NCBI GenBank assembly: GCA_017882245.1
Contig: JADGPV010000049.1
Location: forward strand, 1-8,401
Reading direction: 5' to 3'
DNA length: 8,401 nucleotides
From: Bacteroidales bacterium
GTDB taxonomy: Bacteria > Bacteroidota > Bacteroidia > Bacteroidales > VadinHA17
This document shows, one piece after another, positions 1 through 6,492 of the stretch. Below the pieces are notes generated by a model. It searched no databases, was not told where the DNA came from, and worked only from the letters and a program-made list of their open reading frames with translations. The position numbers and the translations under genes were made by a program. Each line of letters opens with the position of its first letter. The first letter of the stretch is position 1.

Positions 1-128
1 ATATAAAGAAAGGTGAAAACACTCTCCCTCACGAATTTCTTTTTATCCCAGTCGAATATCTTGTCATCCCATGGTTTCGGATCGAACGGGGGACAGCACT
101 CCAGTTCTTTTTTTTCTTTCTTTTCCAT
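1..128 (-). CDS. N-terminal fragment of a small conserved protein often labelled 'hydrolase'
   Basis: This is the first 42 codons of a gene that starts at 128 and runs off the left edge. The visible protein begins MEKKEKKELECCPPFDPKPW and continues with an acidic and aromatic stretch (DDKIFDWDKKKF). The N-terminal Glu-Cys-Cys-Pro followed by FDPxxWD and IFxWDxKKF matches my recollection of a small soluble family of Bacteroidota and Firmicutes that databases loosely name 'hydrolase'. I know of no demonstrated reaction. There is no signal peptide, so it should be cytoplasmic. It starts 12 bp after the stop of the membrane-protein gene at 141..533 and probably shares its promoter. The coding start includes a run of eight A residues. 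The family guess rests on the N-terminus alone, because the C-terminal part is missing. Confidence 0.7.
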   Translation of the reverse strand, partial: MEKKEKKELECCPPFDPKPWDDKIFDWDKKKFVRESVFTFLY

Positions 129-140
129 GATATTAGTTTG

Positions 141-533
141 TTACGACACTATACTGTTCTGTTTCTTCTTAAGATAATGACTCACAATAAATAAAATACC
201 GACAATTATAAAGGGAACGGTTATGATGAGCAGAACTTCCAGGCTCTTTCCAACTGATTGGTTCATCCGGAAATTATGACTATAAATAAAGGGGCTCATT
301 GCCAAACCTATAATTGCAAAGGCAATTCCCCCGATAAGCTCCCATTTCCATGCGATGATAAGCAGGGCTATCAAAACAAATGACGGGATCAGATGCACTA
401 AAAAGGCTCCGAGGTTTTGCCAGAAGGTACACTCCGGCGAGAAAGAATCAAGGGCAAACATACTGACGAAGAGGATGGCCATAATGCAAAGTATTCTCGG
501 CACCCAGTGCACAATTTTTACAGAGGTTTTCAT
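141..533 (-). CDS. Small four-helix integral membrane protein, DUF7670-like
   Basis: A 130-residue, very hydrophobic protein with four predicted membrane helices at about residues 11-29, 41-61, 66-84 and 97-120, ending in a basic tail (KKKQ). A short loop between helices 1 and 2 carries FSPECTFW. The order of segments, the 'W.PRIL' start and the 'AWKWELIGG' between helices 2 and 3 resemble the DUF7670 group of small inner-membrane proteins, whose role is unknown. The ATG at 533 lies about 18 nt downstream of the expected transcription start of a good Bacteroidota promoter (558..589), which supports this start. It is the first gene of a unit that continues 12 bp later into the truncated gene at the left edge. 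A transport or sensing role cannot be read from the sequence. Confidence 0.8.
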   Translation of the reverse strand: MKTSVKIVHWVPRILCIMAILFVSMFALDSFSPECTFWQNLGAFLVHLIPSFVLIALLIIAWKWELIGGIAFAIIGLAMSPFIYSHNFRMNQSVGKSLEVLLIITVPFIIVGILFIVSHYLKKKQNSIVS

Positions 534-557
534 ATTGCTTATTCTTTATTGTTACAT

Positions 558-589
558 CAAAGGTACGTCACTAAACACTGGAAGTCAAT
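558..589 (-). promoter_or_regulatory. Bacteroidota-type primary sigma promoter for the gene at 141..533
   Basis: On the minus strand TACCTTTG (558..565) is an exact match to the -7 consensus TAnnTTTG. It is preceded 20 nt upstream by ATTG (586..589), close to the -33 TTTG consensus. Transcription should start near 551, about 18 nt before the ATG at 533. It lies just beyond the terminator of the preceding operon, so the two units appear to be transcribed separately. Confidence 0.6.
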
Positions 590-603
590 ATTATTTCAAA
601 GTC

Positions 604-632
604 AAAAGGGCACTTCTTACGAATGCCCTTTT
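604..632 (-). terminator. Intrinsic terminator of the five-gene operon
   Basis: A perfect 9-bp inverted repeat (AAAAGGGCA at 604..612 and TGCCCTTTT at 624..632) encloses an 11-nt loop. It begins about 32 nt after the stop codon of the gene at 665..1489. In the minus direction the stem ends in TTTT. In the plus direction it ends in TTTTATTATT, so it could work both ways. There is no plus-strand gene for it to serve. Confidence 0.7.
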
Positions 633-664
633 ATTATCTCACGAAACGGATATAGTAATCAGCC

Positions 665-1489
665 TTATTTTCCGGATTTAAACTTCGGAATTAAAGTATA
701 TCCCACCATCAACATTGAACTATTTCCAATCCTGAGACCGGCATCAAGACTGCCCGGTCCCACATACCAGCTTACTCCCATAAGCAAAGACGGTGTAAAT
801 GACATTTTACCTTCTGCCGGGATTGTCACAGCCAGCTCAGCCCCCAGGTTGGGGCTTAAATTATGCTTTTCCATCGGGAAGTAGAACTTGCTCGCCAGGC
901 CGACACTGGTCAGCATTGAAGGATTTTCATCCTCGATGTTACCAGACAGCTGTTCCGTGACGGATGCTGCCAGATCCCATTTGTTGCGAAGAAGGAAGAA
1001 GCCAAGTCGTGCGTTCAGCGCACCGTTTATATTTTTAAACGAATCCATTTGGGACGCACCGCCTAAATAAAAGAACCACGGGTGCTTTGCGATATTGGAT
1101 TGCATCGTCTGAGGTTCCGCAGAGGGCGGGTCAGGGTTTAAATTCCAGGTATCAATCAGCAGTGCATCCTTTGCTTCATCGTTCCACCCCCACAGTTCGC
1201 GTTTGGACTCAAACTGCAGTACCACAAGGGATTCCTGCCATGATCTCAACACAATATTCATAATATCCTTTTTATCAGATGATGCCAGCTTGCTGTAACT
1301 TTCCCCGGCTGTCAATCTGAGTTTCCCGGACTCATCCAGATCAGCTGCGCTGAAATATGCCGAGTATTTAGCCAGAACGTCTGATCTGAACGATTCAAGC
1401 TTCACTTTCTGATCCTGCCCTGTAATCACCTGTGTGCCGATCAGCAGAATTATTATTACCGTATAAAATCTATTCATCTGTTTCATCAT
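665..1489 (-). CDS. Exported protein with C-terminal outer-membrane beta-barrel-like domain
   Basis: A 274-residue protein, last gene of the operon. Residues 6-24 form a signal peptide (hydrophobic VIIILLIG, probable cut near ITG/QD). Residues 26-130 look mainly helical, with a Trp-containing segment (ELWGWNDEAKDALLIDTW). Residues 136-270 alternate polar and hydrophobic residues in strands of 8-12, such as PWFFYLGG, LNARLGFFLL, WDLAASVTEQ, ASKFYFPM, PNLGAELAVTIP and SLLMGVSWYV. This is typical of a small outer-membrane barrel, although it does not end in the usual aromatic residue. The ATG at 1489 overlaps the stop of the preceding gene as ATGA, so translation is probably coupled. A second ATG follows immediately (MMKQ), and either could be used. 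I do not recognise a named family. The barrel assignment is inference from the strand pattern. Confidence 0.8.
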   Translation of the reverse strand: MMKQMNRFYTVIIILLIGTQVITGQDQKVKLESFRSDVLAKYSAYFSAADLDESGKLRLTAGESYSKLASSDKKDIMNIVLRSWQESLVVLQFESKRELWGWNDEAKDALLIDTWNLNPDPPSAEPQTMQSNIAKHPWFFYLGGASQMDSFKNINGALNARLGFFLLRNKWDLAASVTEQLSGNIEDENPSMLTSVGLASKFYFPMEKHNLSPNLGAELAVTIPAEGKMSFTPSLLMGVSWYVGPGSLDAGLRIGNSSMLMVGYTLIPKFKSGK

Positions 1490-2733
1490 CTTGAACCGAA
1501 ATAAACACTTCGTCCTATTGACATGCCCACTGTAGTAGCAGATCCTTTAGGGGCAAGAGGTTGCTGACCGTCAAAAAAGATATCCCAGCTGGAATTTTTG
1601 TCTTTATTCATTATACTGAATCCTACTGAAATTTTTACATTGAATGTTGCGGATCCGCCGCCAAATCCCACGCCCAGTCCGTATCCGCCGGCAAGTACCT
1701 TCTGACGGAAAAAATTCATAATCCCGAGGTTCAGCGATGCGCCACTTCCGCCTGAAGTCACTCCAAAGTCTGCAGAGAGGCTTCCGGCATTCGATATGAA
1801 AGTTCCTAATCTTCCCGTCAGGCTTATATATGACGGCGAGAACATACCTCCGGCATAAGCCAGCATGCGCCTCCCCTTTGCGTCCGCCTTTAATGTTGCC
1901 GGAAGTACTGTATTGCTTTTCTCTCCTTCGGTCAGGTGCCTGCCCCTGATGTCAGCAAGCCTGGCCTCCAGCATCTGTTTTACCTCCTGATGTTCTGAAT
2001 TTTTTCCAATAATGGCAAGCGCCTGCTCTATGGTCTCTGCCGACTTTTCATACATGCCTGCTTTCTCCAGCGCAATACTGGAACCGACATATGGCAGGTA
2101 TTCATTCGGGTATCCGGTTATTATTCCTTCAAACATTGCTATTGACATCAGGTTATAATTCTGTGCCGCCAGCCTGTTTGCAGCCCTGAAATCCGAAACA
2201 ACATCTCCGTCAGACGACATATTATCTCCAGGCATCCGGTCACGGTAATTCTCCAGGAATCCTGGTGCCGCGGACGATATCCAGGCGGGAGTGCTGCCTG
2301 CCACAATCTTTTTACCTGCCTCGATGGCAAGCATATCATATCCCATCAGAGCAAAAACCTGCGAAGTGAAGAAATGTACATCCGTGCTGTAGGAATTAGG
2401 AGTCCATATACGGTCAAGGCGTGCAAGAGCCGCATCATAAATTCCATTCAGGGCGAGAGCATAGGCATACTCAGCATTCAGTGAGACGCTGGCTGAATCT
2501 TTCTGAAGAAGAAGTGCATACGTTGAAACAGCCCTGCTGAAATCCTCAGAGATAATATATGCCCTTGCAGCATCCAGTGAAGGTCCGCTTTTTTCCGGCT
2601 TCGCAGATGTTCTGTCATCATTGTCGTGGCCGTAAATTGTTACTGTCGGCACAGTCAGGGCCAGAATGATCAGGAAGATACAGGCTTTCTCCTGCACTCC
2701 CGGGAATTTTAATATCCTTATCTTGTTTATCAT
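1486..2733 (-). CDS. Exported TPR protein with C-terminal beta-strand/barrel-like domain
   Basis: A 415-residue protein. Its N-terminus has a long basic region followed by a hydrophobic core at about residues 18-34 and a likely signal-peptidase site near YG/HD. Residues 53-110 form TPR-like helix pairs (DAARAYIISEDFSRAVSTYA, then AEYAYALALNGIYDAALARL). A second set lies at about 183-245 (NYNLMSIAMFEGII, YVGSSIALEKAGMYEKSAET). From about residue 289 the sequence becomes Gly/Ser-rich with alternating strands (YAGGMF, GASLNLGIMNFF, GYGLGVGFGGG, FNVKISVGFSI) and ends VGMSIGRSVYFGSR, resembling a membrane or surface barrel. The TPR part would sit in the periplasm and bind a partner, and the C-terminal part would lie in or on the outer membrane; this placement is inference. 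It starts 7 bp after the coiled-coil gene and shares a 4-bp ATGA overlap with the next gene. Confidence 0.85.
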   Translation of the reverse strand: MINKIRILKFPGVQEKACIFLIILALTVPTVTIYGHDNDDRTSAKPEKSGPSLDAARAYIISEDFSRAVSTYALLLQKDSASVSLNAEYAYALALNGIYDAALARLDRIWTPNSYSTDVHFFTSQVFALMGYDMLAIEAGKKIVAGSTPAWISSAAPGFLENYRDRMPGDNMSSDGDVVSDFRAANRLAAQNYNLMSIAMFEGIITGYPNEYLPYVGSSIALEKAGMYEKSAETIEQALAIIGKNSEHQEVKQMLEARLADIRGRHLTEGEKSNTVLPATLKADAKGRRMLAYAGGMFSPSYISLTGRLGTFISNAGSLSADFGVTSGGSGASLNLGIMNFFRQKVLAGGYGLGVGFGGGSATFNVKISVGFSIMNKDKNSSWDIFFDGQQPLAPKGSATTVGMSIGRSVYFGSR

Positions 2734-2740
2734 ACGAAGC

Positions 2741-3988
2741 TTACAAACTAAGTTTTTCCTGGAAGGAATATGTTATGTTCTCAATGATATCTGTGAACCT
2801 CTCCTCCACAGCATCCTGATTTTTCTGGCTCATCTGTTTAAGATAAGAGGCAAGCTCTTTGGCGTCGTCTTTCATCTTATCTGCAAGTTTTTTCCTTGAT
2901 TTTTCAATTTCAGAAACCTGTTTCCTGAGAGTGGAAATTTCAGATTTGTTCTGCTTTGCATTTGAACTTAAATCCTTAATTTTCTGTTCAAGCGGGTTGA
3001 GTTGGCTTTTCAGCCGTGCATCTTCCTTAATTGTCTCAGTAACTCGCGGATTCCAGTCATTGATGACCGTGTTCAGTTCGCTGATCTCATTCTGGTACCA
3101 GGCCAGCATTTCGGTCAGGAATACAATATATCCTACAGCATTATCATTTATCTCTCTTACTGTGTAATTAAGTGTAACAGCCTTCTCTCCTGATGCCGGA
3201 TCTGAGTTCGCAGACACTACCTGCTGACCTGCATCAGAGTAGGCTTTACTGATATCCCGGGTAACACCACTGCTTATTGCCTCAATCTTTTTCACAATGT
3301 TATCGCCCTCCTTTAACATTATATCTTTTGATTGCTTATAATTTTTTCTGTACGCTTCCAGCTTTCCTTTAAGTGATTCTATATCAGCATTGAAAGCTTT
3401 TGTATCAGCATTTTTCTTTTGGCGCAGCTCATTCTCGACCTGCAGCATCTGACCTTTGACCTTGTTGACATCAGCCACATAACCCCTCACCTGCTTATCC
3501 CATTCAACAATGGTGGTCTCAAGGCCGTTAAACTTTTCCTCATTAAATTTAATCAGCTCAGTCAGCGGTGCCACATAATTGAGGGCATCAACTGATACAG
3601 TCTCTTTTGCAACAGAAGGTATATAAGAAGCTACGGGTTCAATGACTTCCTTATCATTCGAGGCCGCGGTTATTTCTTTCTCTATTGATAGTGCGGGTTT
3701 TTCGGCTGCCTGTTTTTTAACTGCTCCCGCACTTTTCATCGACTGAATTACAGTCGCGGAGACGCCCTGACCAGCCAGGCTTTTCAACGCACTTTCGCTA
3801 AGGTCAAACTTAACGGGCGAGTTCTGAATCATATCAGTAATCAGTTCATCTGAAAGATTTGCTTTTGACATTTTTATCACAGAACTGTTTGTCAGTGTCT
3901 CAGGATTTTGTGCATTAACCATGACTGCTATAAACAATCCGGTTAAAATCAGGGAAATATGTTTTTTCATTGATATAATTGATTTCAT
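2741..3988 (-). CDS. Exported coiled-coil protein with N-terminal helical module
   Basis: A 415-residue protein. A signal peptide (hydrophobic ISLILTGLFIAVMVNA, cut near NAQ) is followed at residues 32-87 by a helical module: LTNSSVIKM, LSDELI, FDLS, GVSATVIQSM. The same module occurs at the C-terminus of the protein encoded just upstream. Residues 140-255 and 287-412 are long, charged, heptad-rich coiled coils. Each begins with LTE and contains an L.T.I..W..xV pattern, so they may be an internal duplication. There are no Cys residues and no membrane helix after the signal. Two starts are possible, at 3988 (MKSIIS) and 3970 (MKKHIS). Both give a signal peptide, and I keep the first. It lies 4 bp after the upstream stop. 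The likely role is structural or scaffolding in the periplasm, and no family name is recognised. Confidence 0.85.
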   Translation of the reverse strand: MKSIISMKKHISLILTGLFIAVMVNAQNPETLTNSSVIKMSKANLSDELITDMIQNSPVKFDLSESALKSLAGQGVSATVIQSMKSAGAVKKQAAEKPALSIEKEITAASNDKEVIEPVASYIPSVAKETVSVDALNYVAPLTELIKFNEEKFNGLETTIVEWDKQVRGYVADVNKVKGQMLQVENELRQKKNADTKAFNADIESLKGKLEAYRKNYKQSKDIMLKEGDNIVKKIEAISSGVTRDISKAYSDAGQQVVSANSDPASGEKAVTLNYTVREINDNAVGYIVFLTEMLAWYQNEISELNTVINDWNPRVTETIKEDARLKSQLNPLEQKIKDLSSNAKQNKSEISTLRKQVSEIEKSRKKLADKMKDDAKELASYLKQMSQKNQDAVEERFTDIIENITYSFQEKLSL

Positions 3989-3992
3989 GTTA

Positions 3993-5075
3993 TTACTTTT
4001 TCTGTTCAGATGTCTGTCGCATCATTGCCTTCCTCATCTCAATGATCACTTCAGAAGACACGCCCTTTCCTGTGAGCTCAATGACCGCATCAGTTGTCAG
4101 GTTGAAGTCGACCTTAGCCTGTGTGATGAGTGCAATGATCAATGCATCTGACAGCTCATTATTGACAAGATCAACAACAGATGAGTTTGTAAGGATATCA
4201 ACAGTCTTTTTAATCTCACTCGCCGTCTTCAGGCCTGTATTGCTTGTTATCTGTTCTTCAAGGCCGATAATCCTTAAAATGAGCTTTTCCTCCGGGCTGA
4301 ACACGATCAGTCCATTACCGTAAAATTTAAGAAAACCGCTGAGATCATCAGAAATGAGCACAGCACCTGTGTCTTTCAGGGCATAAATTTCATTTCCGGC
4401 CGAGAAGTAAATCCTGTCAGTTGATTTATCCACAGCAACGGATTTTATCTCCTTCTCTGCAGGTAAAACAGTGACTGCCTTCAGTTCTTTACTTTTAAGG
4501 TTAAAATCAAACAAAACGCTCCCTGAAGCAAAAAGTATTGAGTTATTTTCCTCAATAACTGCATTGACAGAAGTAGGCATTTCCAGCAATTTGGTATATC
4601 TGCCTCCCTGCGCAACCACATATATAGCATATTTCTCCCTATTACCGGTACGATCATATAGATACATTACCTTATCACCCTTACTCAGGCCCATTCCCTG
4701 ATCCGGCAATCTGTACAGGACAGAAAGGTTCCCTTCAGAATCGAAATAGCAGAGTTCATCGTTTCGAATCGTGAGCAAGATACTGTCCTGGGTAAATGCG
4801 AACGAGCTGATATCGCCTGTCACCGGTCTGCCGAAAGGCACCAGTCCGCCCCAGCCTACCAGGTAAAACTGGTCTTTCGAGGATATTAAAATCAGCTTAT
4901 TGGCAGTAATATCCAGGTTCGTGATGAAGTTGGCATTAATATCCAGGTCACTAAGCGTCTTACTGTTCAGCAATATTTCATAACGCAGTGTGTCACTTTG
5001 GTCGCCGTACCCATGAACATGCAATGAACAGATTATGATCAGGGACGTCAGAACGGTTTTCCTTATTGTTTGCAT
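3993..5075 (-). CDS. Exported beta-propeller-like protein with C-terminal helical module
   Basis: A 360-residue protein. Residues 1-24 are a signal peptide (TSLIIICSLHVHG). Residues 28-270 are a run of short beta-strands with turn motifs such as SSFAFTQDSILLTI, ELCYFDSEGNLSVLYRL, IKSVAVDKSTDRIYFSAG and EIYALKDTGAVLI. This is typical of a six- or seven-bladed propeller of the NHL/YncE kind. Residues 294-351 form the module LTNSSVVDL, LSDALI, FNLT, GVSSEVIIEM, which is about 45% identical to the N-terminal module of the next protein (25 of 56 positions by my count). The basic C-terminal tail follows. It starts 15 bp after the Cys-rich gene and ends 4 bp before the coiled-coil gene. The propeller probably binds a protein or polymer, and no catalytic residues are evident. 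The propeller call rests on pattern, not on a motif match. Confidence 0.82.
   Translation of the reverse strand: MQTIRKTVLTSLIIICSLHVHGYGDQSDTLRYEILLNSKTLSDLDINANFITNLDITANKLILISSKDQFYLVGWGGLVPFGRPVTGDISSFAFTQDSILLTIRNDELCYFDSEGNLSVLYRLPDQGMGLSKGDKVMYLYDRTGNREKYAIYVVAQGGRYTKLLEMPTSVNAVIEENNSILFASGSVLFDFNLKSKELKAVTVLPAEKEIKSVAVDKSTDRIYFSAGNEIYALKDTGAVLISDDLSGFLKFYGNGLIVFSPEEKLILRIIGLEEQITSNTGLKTASEIKKTVDILTNSSVVDLVNNELSDALIIALITQAKVDFNLTTDAVIELTGKGVSSEVIIEMRKAMMRQTSEQKK
4901..4948. repeat. Short 30-bp-period direct repeat inside the propeller gene
   Basis: Two 18-nt copies (4901..4918 and 4931..4948) differ at one base and lie exactly 30 nt apart. They encode LDINAN and LDITAN at residues 44-49 and 54-59. 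The high DNA identity suggests a recent in-frame tandem duplication of 10 codons whose second halves have diverged. Confidence 0.65.
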
Positions 5076-5090
5076 ACGAAATTCTTGATT

Positions 5091-6302
5091 TTAGTTATGA
5101 AACAGGCCCCATACCTTCTGTGCCTTGGACGATAGATCTATCGCGGCTTTACCCAGTTCAAGACCATCTTTGTAATCAGCCTTTACTATGGCCGGATCTA
5201 CATTTTTACACAGCTTGATGCTGGCTTTTTCGCCCAGATACTCAACTGCCTTGACAGACTTTTTGACAATTGTGCCTATCGCTTCCCCTGCCAGACCGCT
5301 TGTCACGCTCGTAACGCTTGCTTTGTAGAGTGCGGTAGTCGCATCATATCTTTGCTCGTCTTCAGGCGAAAGAGAAGTTATATCAGGGCTTCCCAGAATT
5401 CTGGCTGCCTGAGAAATATTTGAGCAAGTCTCATTTGTAAGGTTTTCACCCCATTCGGCATACTGATTTGTTGACAGCTCTTTAAGAAGATTCAGCATTT
5501 TGACATTAAAGGAAGCTCCCGGTGAACTTTTCGTATCGATCCCTGTACCAGGGGACGAAACTTCTGAAAAGGTGTAATCAGCCAGAGCATAGTTTACGCT
5601 TCCCAGCGGTGGCACGGTGCTTGCCAGAGGTACTGGTTTTTGTACTGTGGAGGCGGAAGGGGTACCGCCTGCGGTCGTTGTCTTTGCTCCCTTAAGGTCA
5701 TTCGGATCGACCGTTTTCTGGCCTTCCTTAAGATAGACAGTGCCACCCTGCTCCGGTTTCTGAAACCGCAGCGCCTGTTCGGTGTAAAACTTATCAAAGA
5801 CGGCATTGCCTGTTATTGGAACGTCTCCGTTAGTGATCAGATTCATAGCATCAGTCGTCATGCCCATTGATTTCATCCTCTGCATGTAATCACTGACCCA
5901 ATTCTCGATGTCCTTAATGTCATGCGGAGAAAATAAAGCATTGCCTGTAAGCAATCCTGTAATACTGACCTCTCCCGGATGTCCCATAAGGGTGCTGCCT
6001 CCTGACCCTGATGAAACCGGGCCCCCGCCGGAACCGACGCATGGAGTGCAGGTGATTATGGTGGTGCAGGTTCCGTCCCATGTTGACCAGTCGGAGCCGC
6101 TGTTGTTAATCTCCTGCTGCCTGATAGATTCACAGGCTTCTTTGGTTGCATAAACAACAGACGGGTATGGAGGATAAGGTATACAGCTGCCTGTCTGATT
6201 AATGGTTTCTGTAAATGTCCAGCCCTGAGCCTTCGCTGTTTTTCCGGATCCGAACAATAAAACAGCAGAAAGCACTAAAAGAAAACAAGATCGTCTTAGC
6301 AT
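5091..6302 (-). CDS. Exported protein with Cys-rich N-terminal domain and helical C-terminus
   Basis: A 403-residue protein, first gene of the operon. Residues 1-25 are a clear signal peptide (RRSCFLLVLSAVLLFGSG, cut near KAQ/GW). Residues 27-90 form a small domain that starts GWTFTETINQTGSC and contains five Cys (40, 57, 79, 85, 88), including CTPC. It probably carries disulfides or binds a metal. A Gly/Ser linker (91-104) follows. Residues 115-185 are mainly helical and contain two similar patches, LLTGNALF and PITGNAVF. Residues 200-262 are Pro/Thr/Ser-rich and likely disordered. Residues 265-403 are helical, with two more Cys (293, 365). There is no transmembrane helix beyond the signal and no recognisable sorting domain at the C-terminus. 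I do not recognise a named family. Its position at the head of an operon of secreted proteins suggests a surface or periplasmic partner of the proteins that follow. Confidence 0.82.
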   Translation of the reverse strand: MLRRSCFLLVLSAVLLFGSGKTAKAQGWTFTETINQTGSCIPYPPYPSVVYATKEACESIRQQEINNSGSDWSTWDGTCTTIITCTPCVGSGGGPVSSGSGGSTLMGHPGEVSITGLLTGNALFSPHDIKDIENWVSDYMQRMKSMGMTTDAMNLITNGDVPITGNAVFDKFYTEQALRFQKPEQGGTVYLKEGQKTVDPNDLKGAKTTTAGGTPSASTVQKPVPLASTVPPLGSVNYALADYTFSEVSSPGTGIDTKSSPGASFNVKMLNLLKELSTNQYAEWGENLTNETCSNISQAARILGSPDITSLSPEDEQRYDATTALYKASVTSVTSGLAGEAIGTIVKKSVKAVEYLGEKASIKLCKNVDPAIVKADYKDGLELGKAAIDLSSKAQKVWGLFHN

Positions 6303-6331
6303 AGAGAATAGTGTAGGTGTAGTTCCTCGTT

Positions 6332-6359
6332 ATTATAAGGGAGTTGAATGTAGTGTAAG
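6332..6359 (-). promoter_or_regulatory. Weak candidate promoter for the five-gene operon
   Basis: In the 6303..6467 spacer the minus strand carries TATAAT (6332..6337), with CTTACA (6354..6359) 16 nt upstream. This would start transcription about 20-25 nt before the ATG at 6302. No TAnnTTTG box of the kind seen at 558..565 is present here. The closest, TATTCTTA, matches poorly. The operon must start in this spacer or be read through from 6491..7231, but the exact site is uncertain. Confidence 0.2.
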
Positions 6360-6467
6360 AATATTAATTCAGATTTGGGTCAAGCTGATTGATGTTAATA
6401 ACGGGTAAACGCTATTAAGAATTGCATTGACAGATTAAACGGAGGAGAAATAAATAGTTTTTGCATG

Positions 6468-6492
6468 AGCGACGCCCAAGTTGGGCGTGGCT
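6468..6492. repeat. Palindromic element overlapping the DUF169 stop codon
   Basis: Two 12-nt arms (AGCGACGCCCAA at 6468..6479 and its near-complement at 6481..6492) meet around a single central base at 6480, with one G/G mismatch. The inner 8 bp are perfect. The right arm covers two bases of the TAG stop at 6491..6493. The core resembles the GTAGAGACGC-type palindromic repeats scattered between genes in Bacteroidota, judged from memory. It may act as a transcript end for the DUF169 gene, but only short A and T runs follow it. Confidence 0.65.

Noticed and set aside
417..884. Plus-strand open frame of 155 codons across the 534..664 spacer
   Set aside because: It overlaps two well-supported minus-strand genes and the terminator, and its translation has no recognisable domain. 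It is the shadow of the opposite strand.
2859..3167. Plus-strand open frame of about 100 codons rich in Phe, Leu and Ser
   Set aside because: It is the antisense of a coiled-coil region, where Lys/Glu-rich codons read as Phe/Leu/Ser on the other strand. Nothing supports expression.
5010..5075. Lipoprotein signal (Cys at residue 16) in the propeller protein
   Set aside because: The residues before the Cys are Ile-Ile-Ile, not a lipobox, and the Cys lies inside the hydrophobic core of an ordinary signal peptide.
6395..6418. Inverted repeat TTAATA-N12-TATTAA upstream of the five-gene operon, a possible operator
   Set aside because: The arms are only 6 bp and A/T-only in an A/T-rich spacer, so chance is a sufficient explanation.
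6303..6467. Riboswitch or structured leader before the operon
   Set aside because: I found no conserved riboswitch core or long stem in the spacer, and the likely leader is short.
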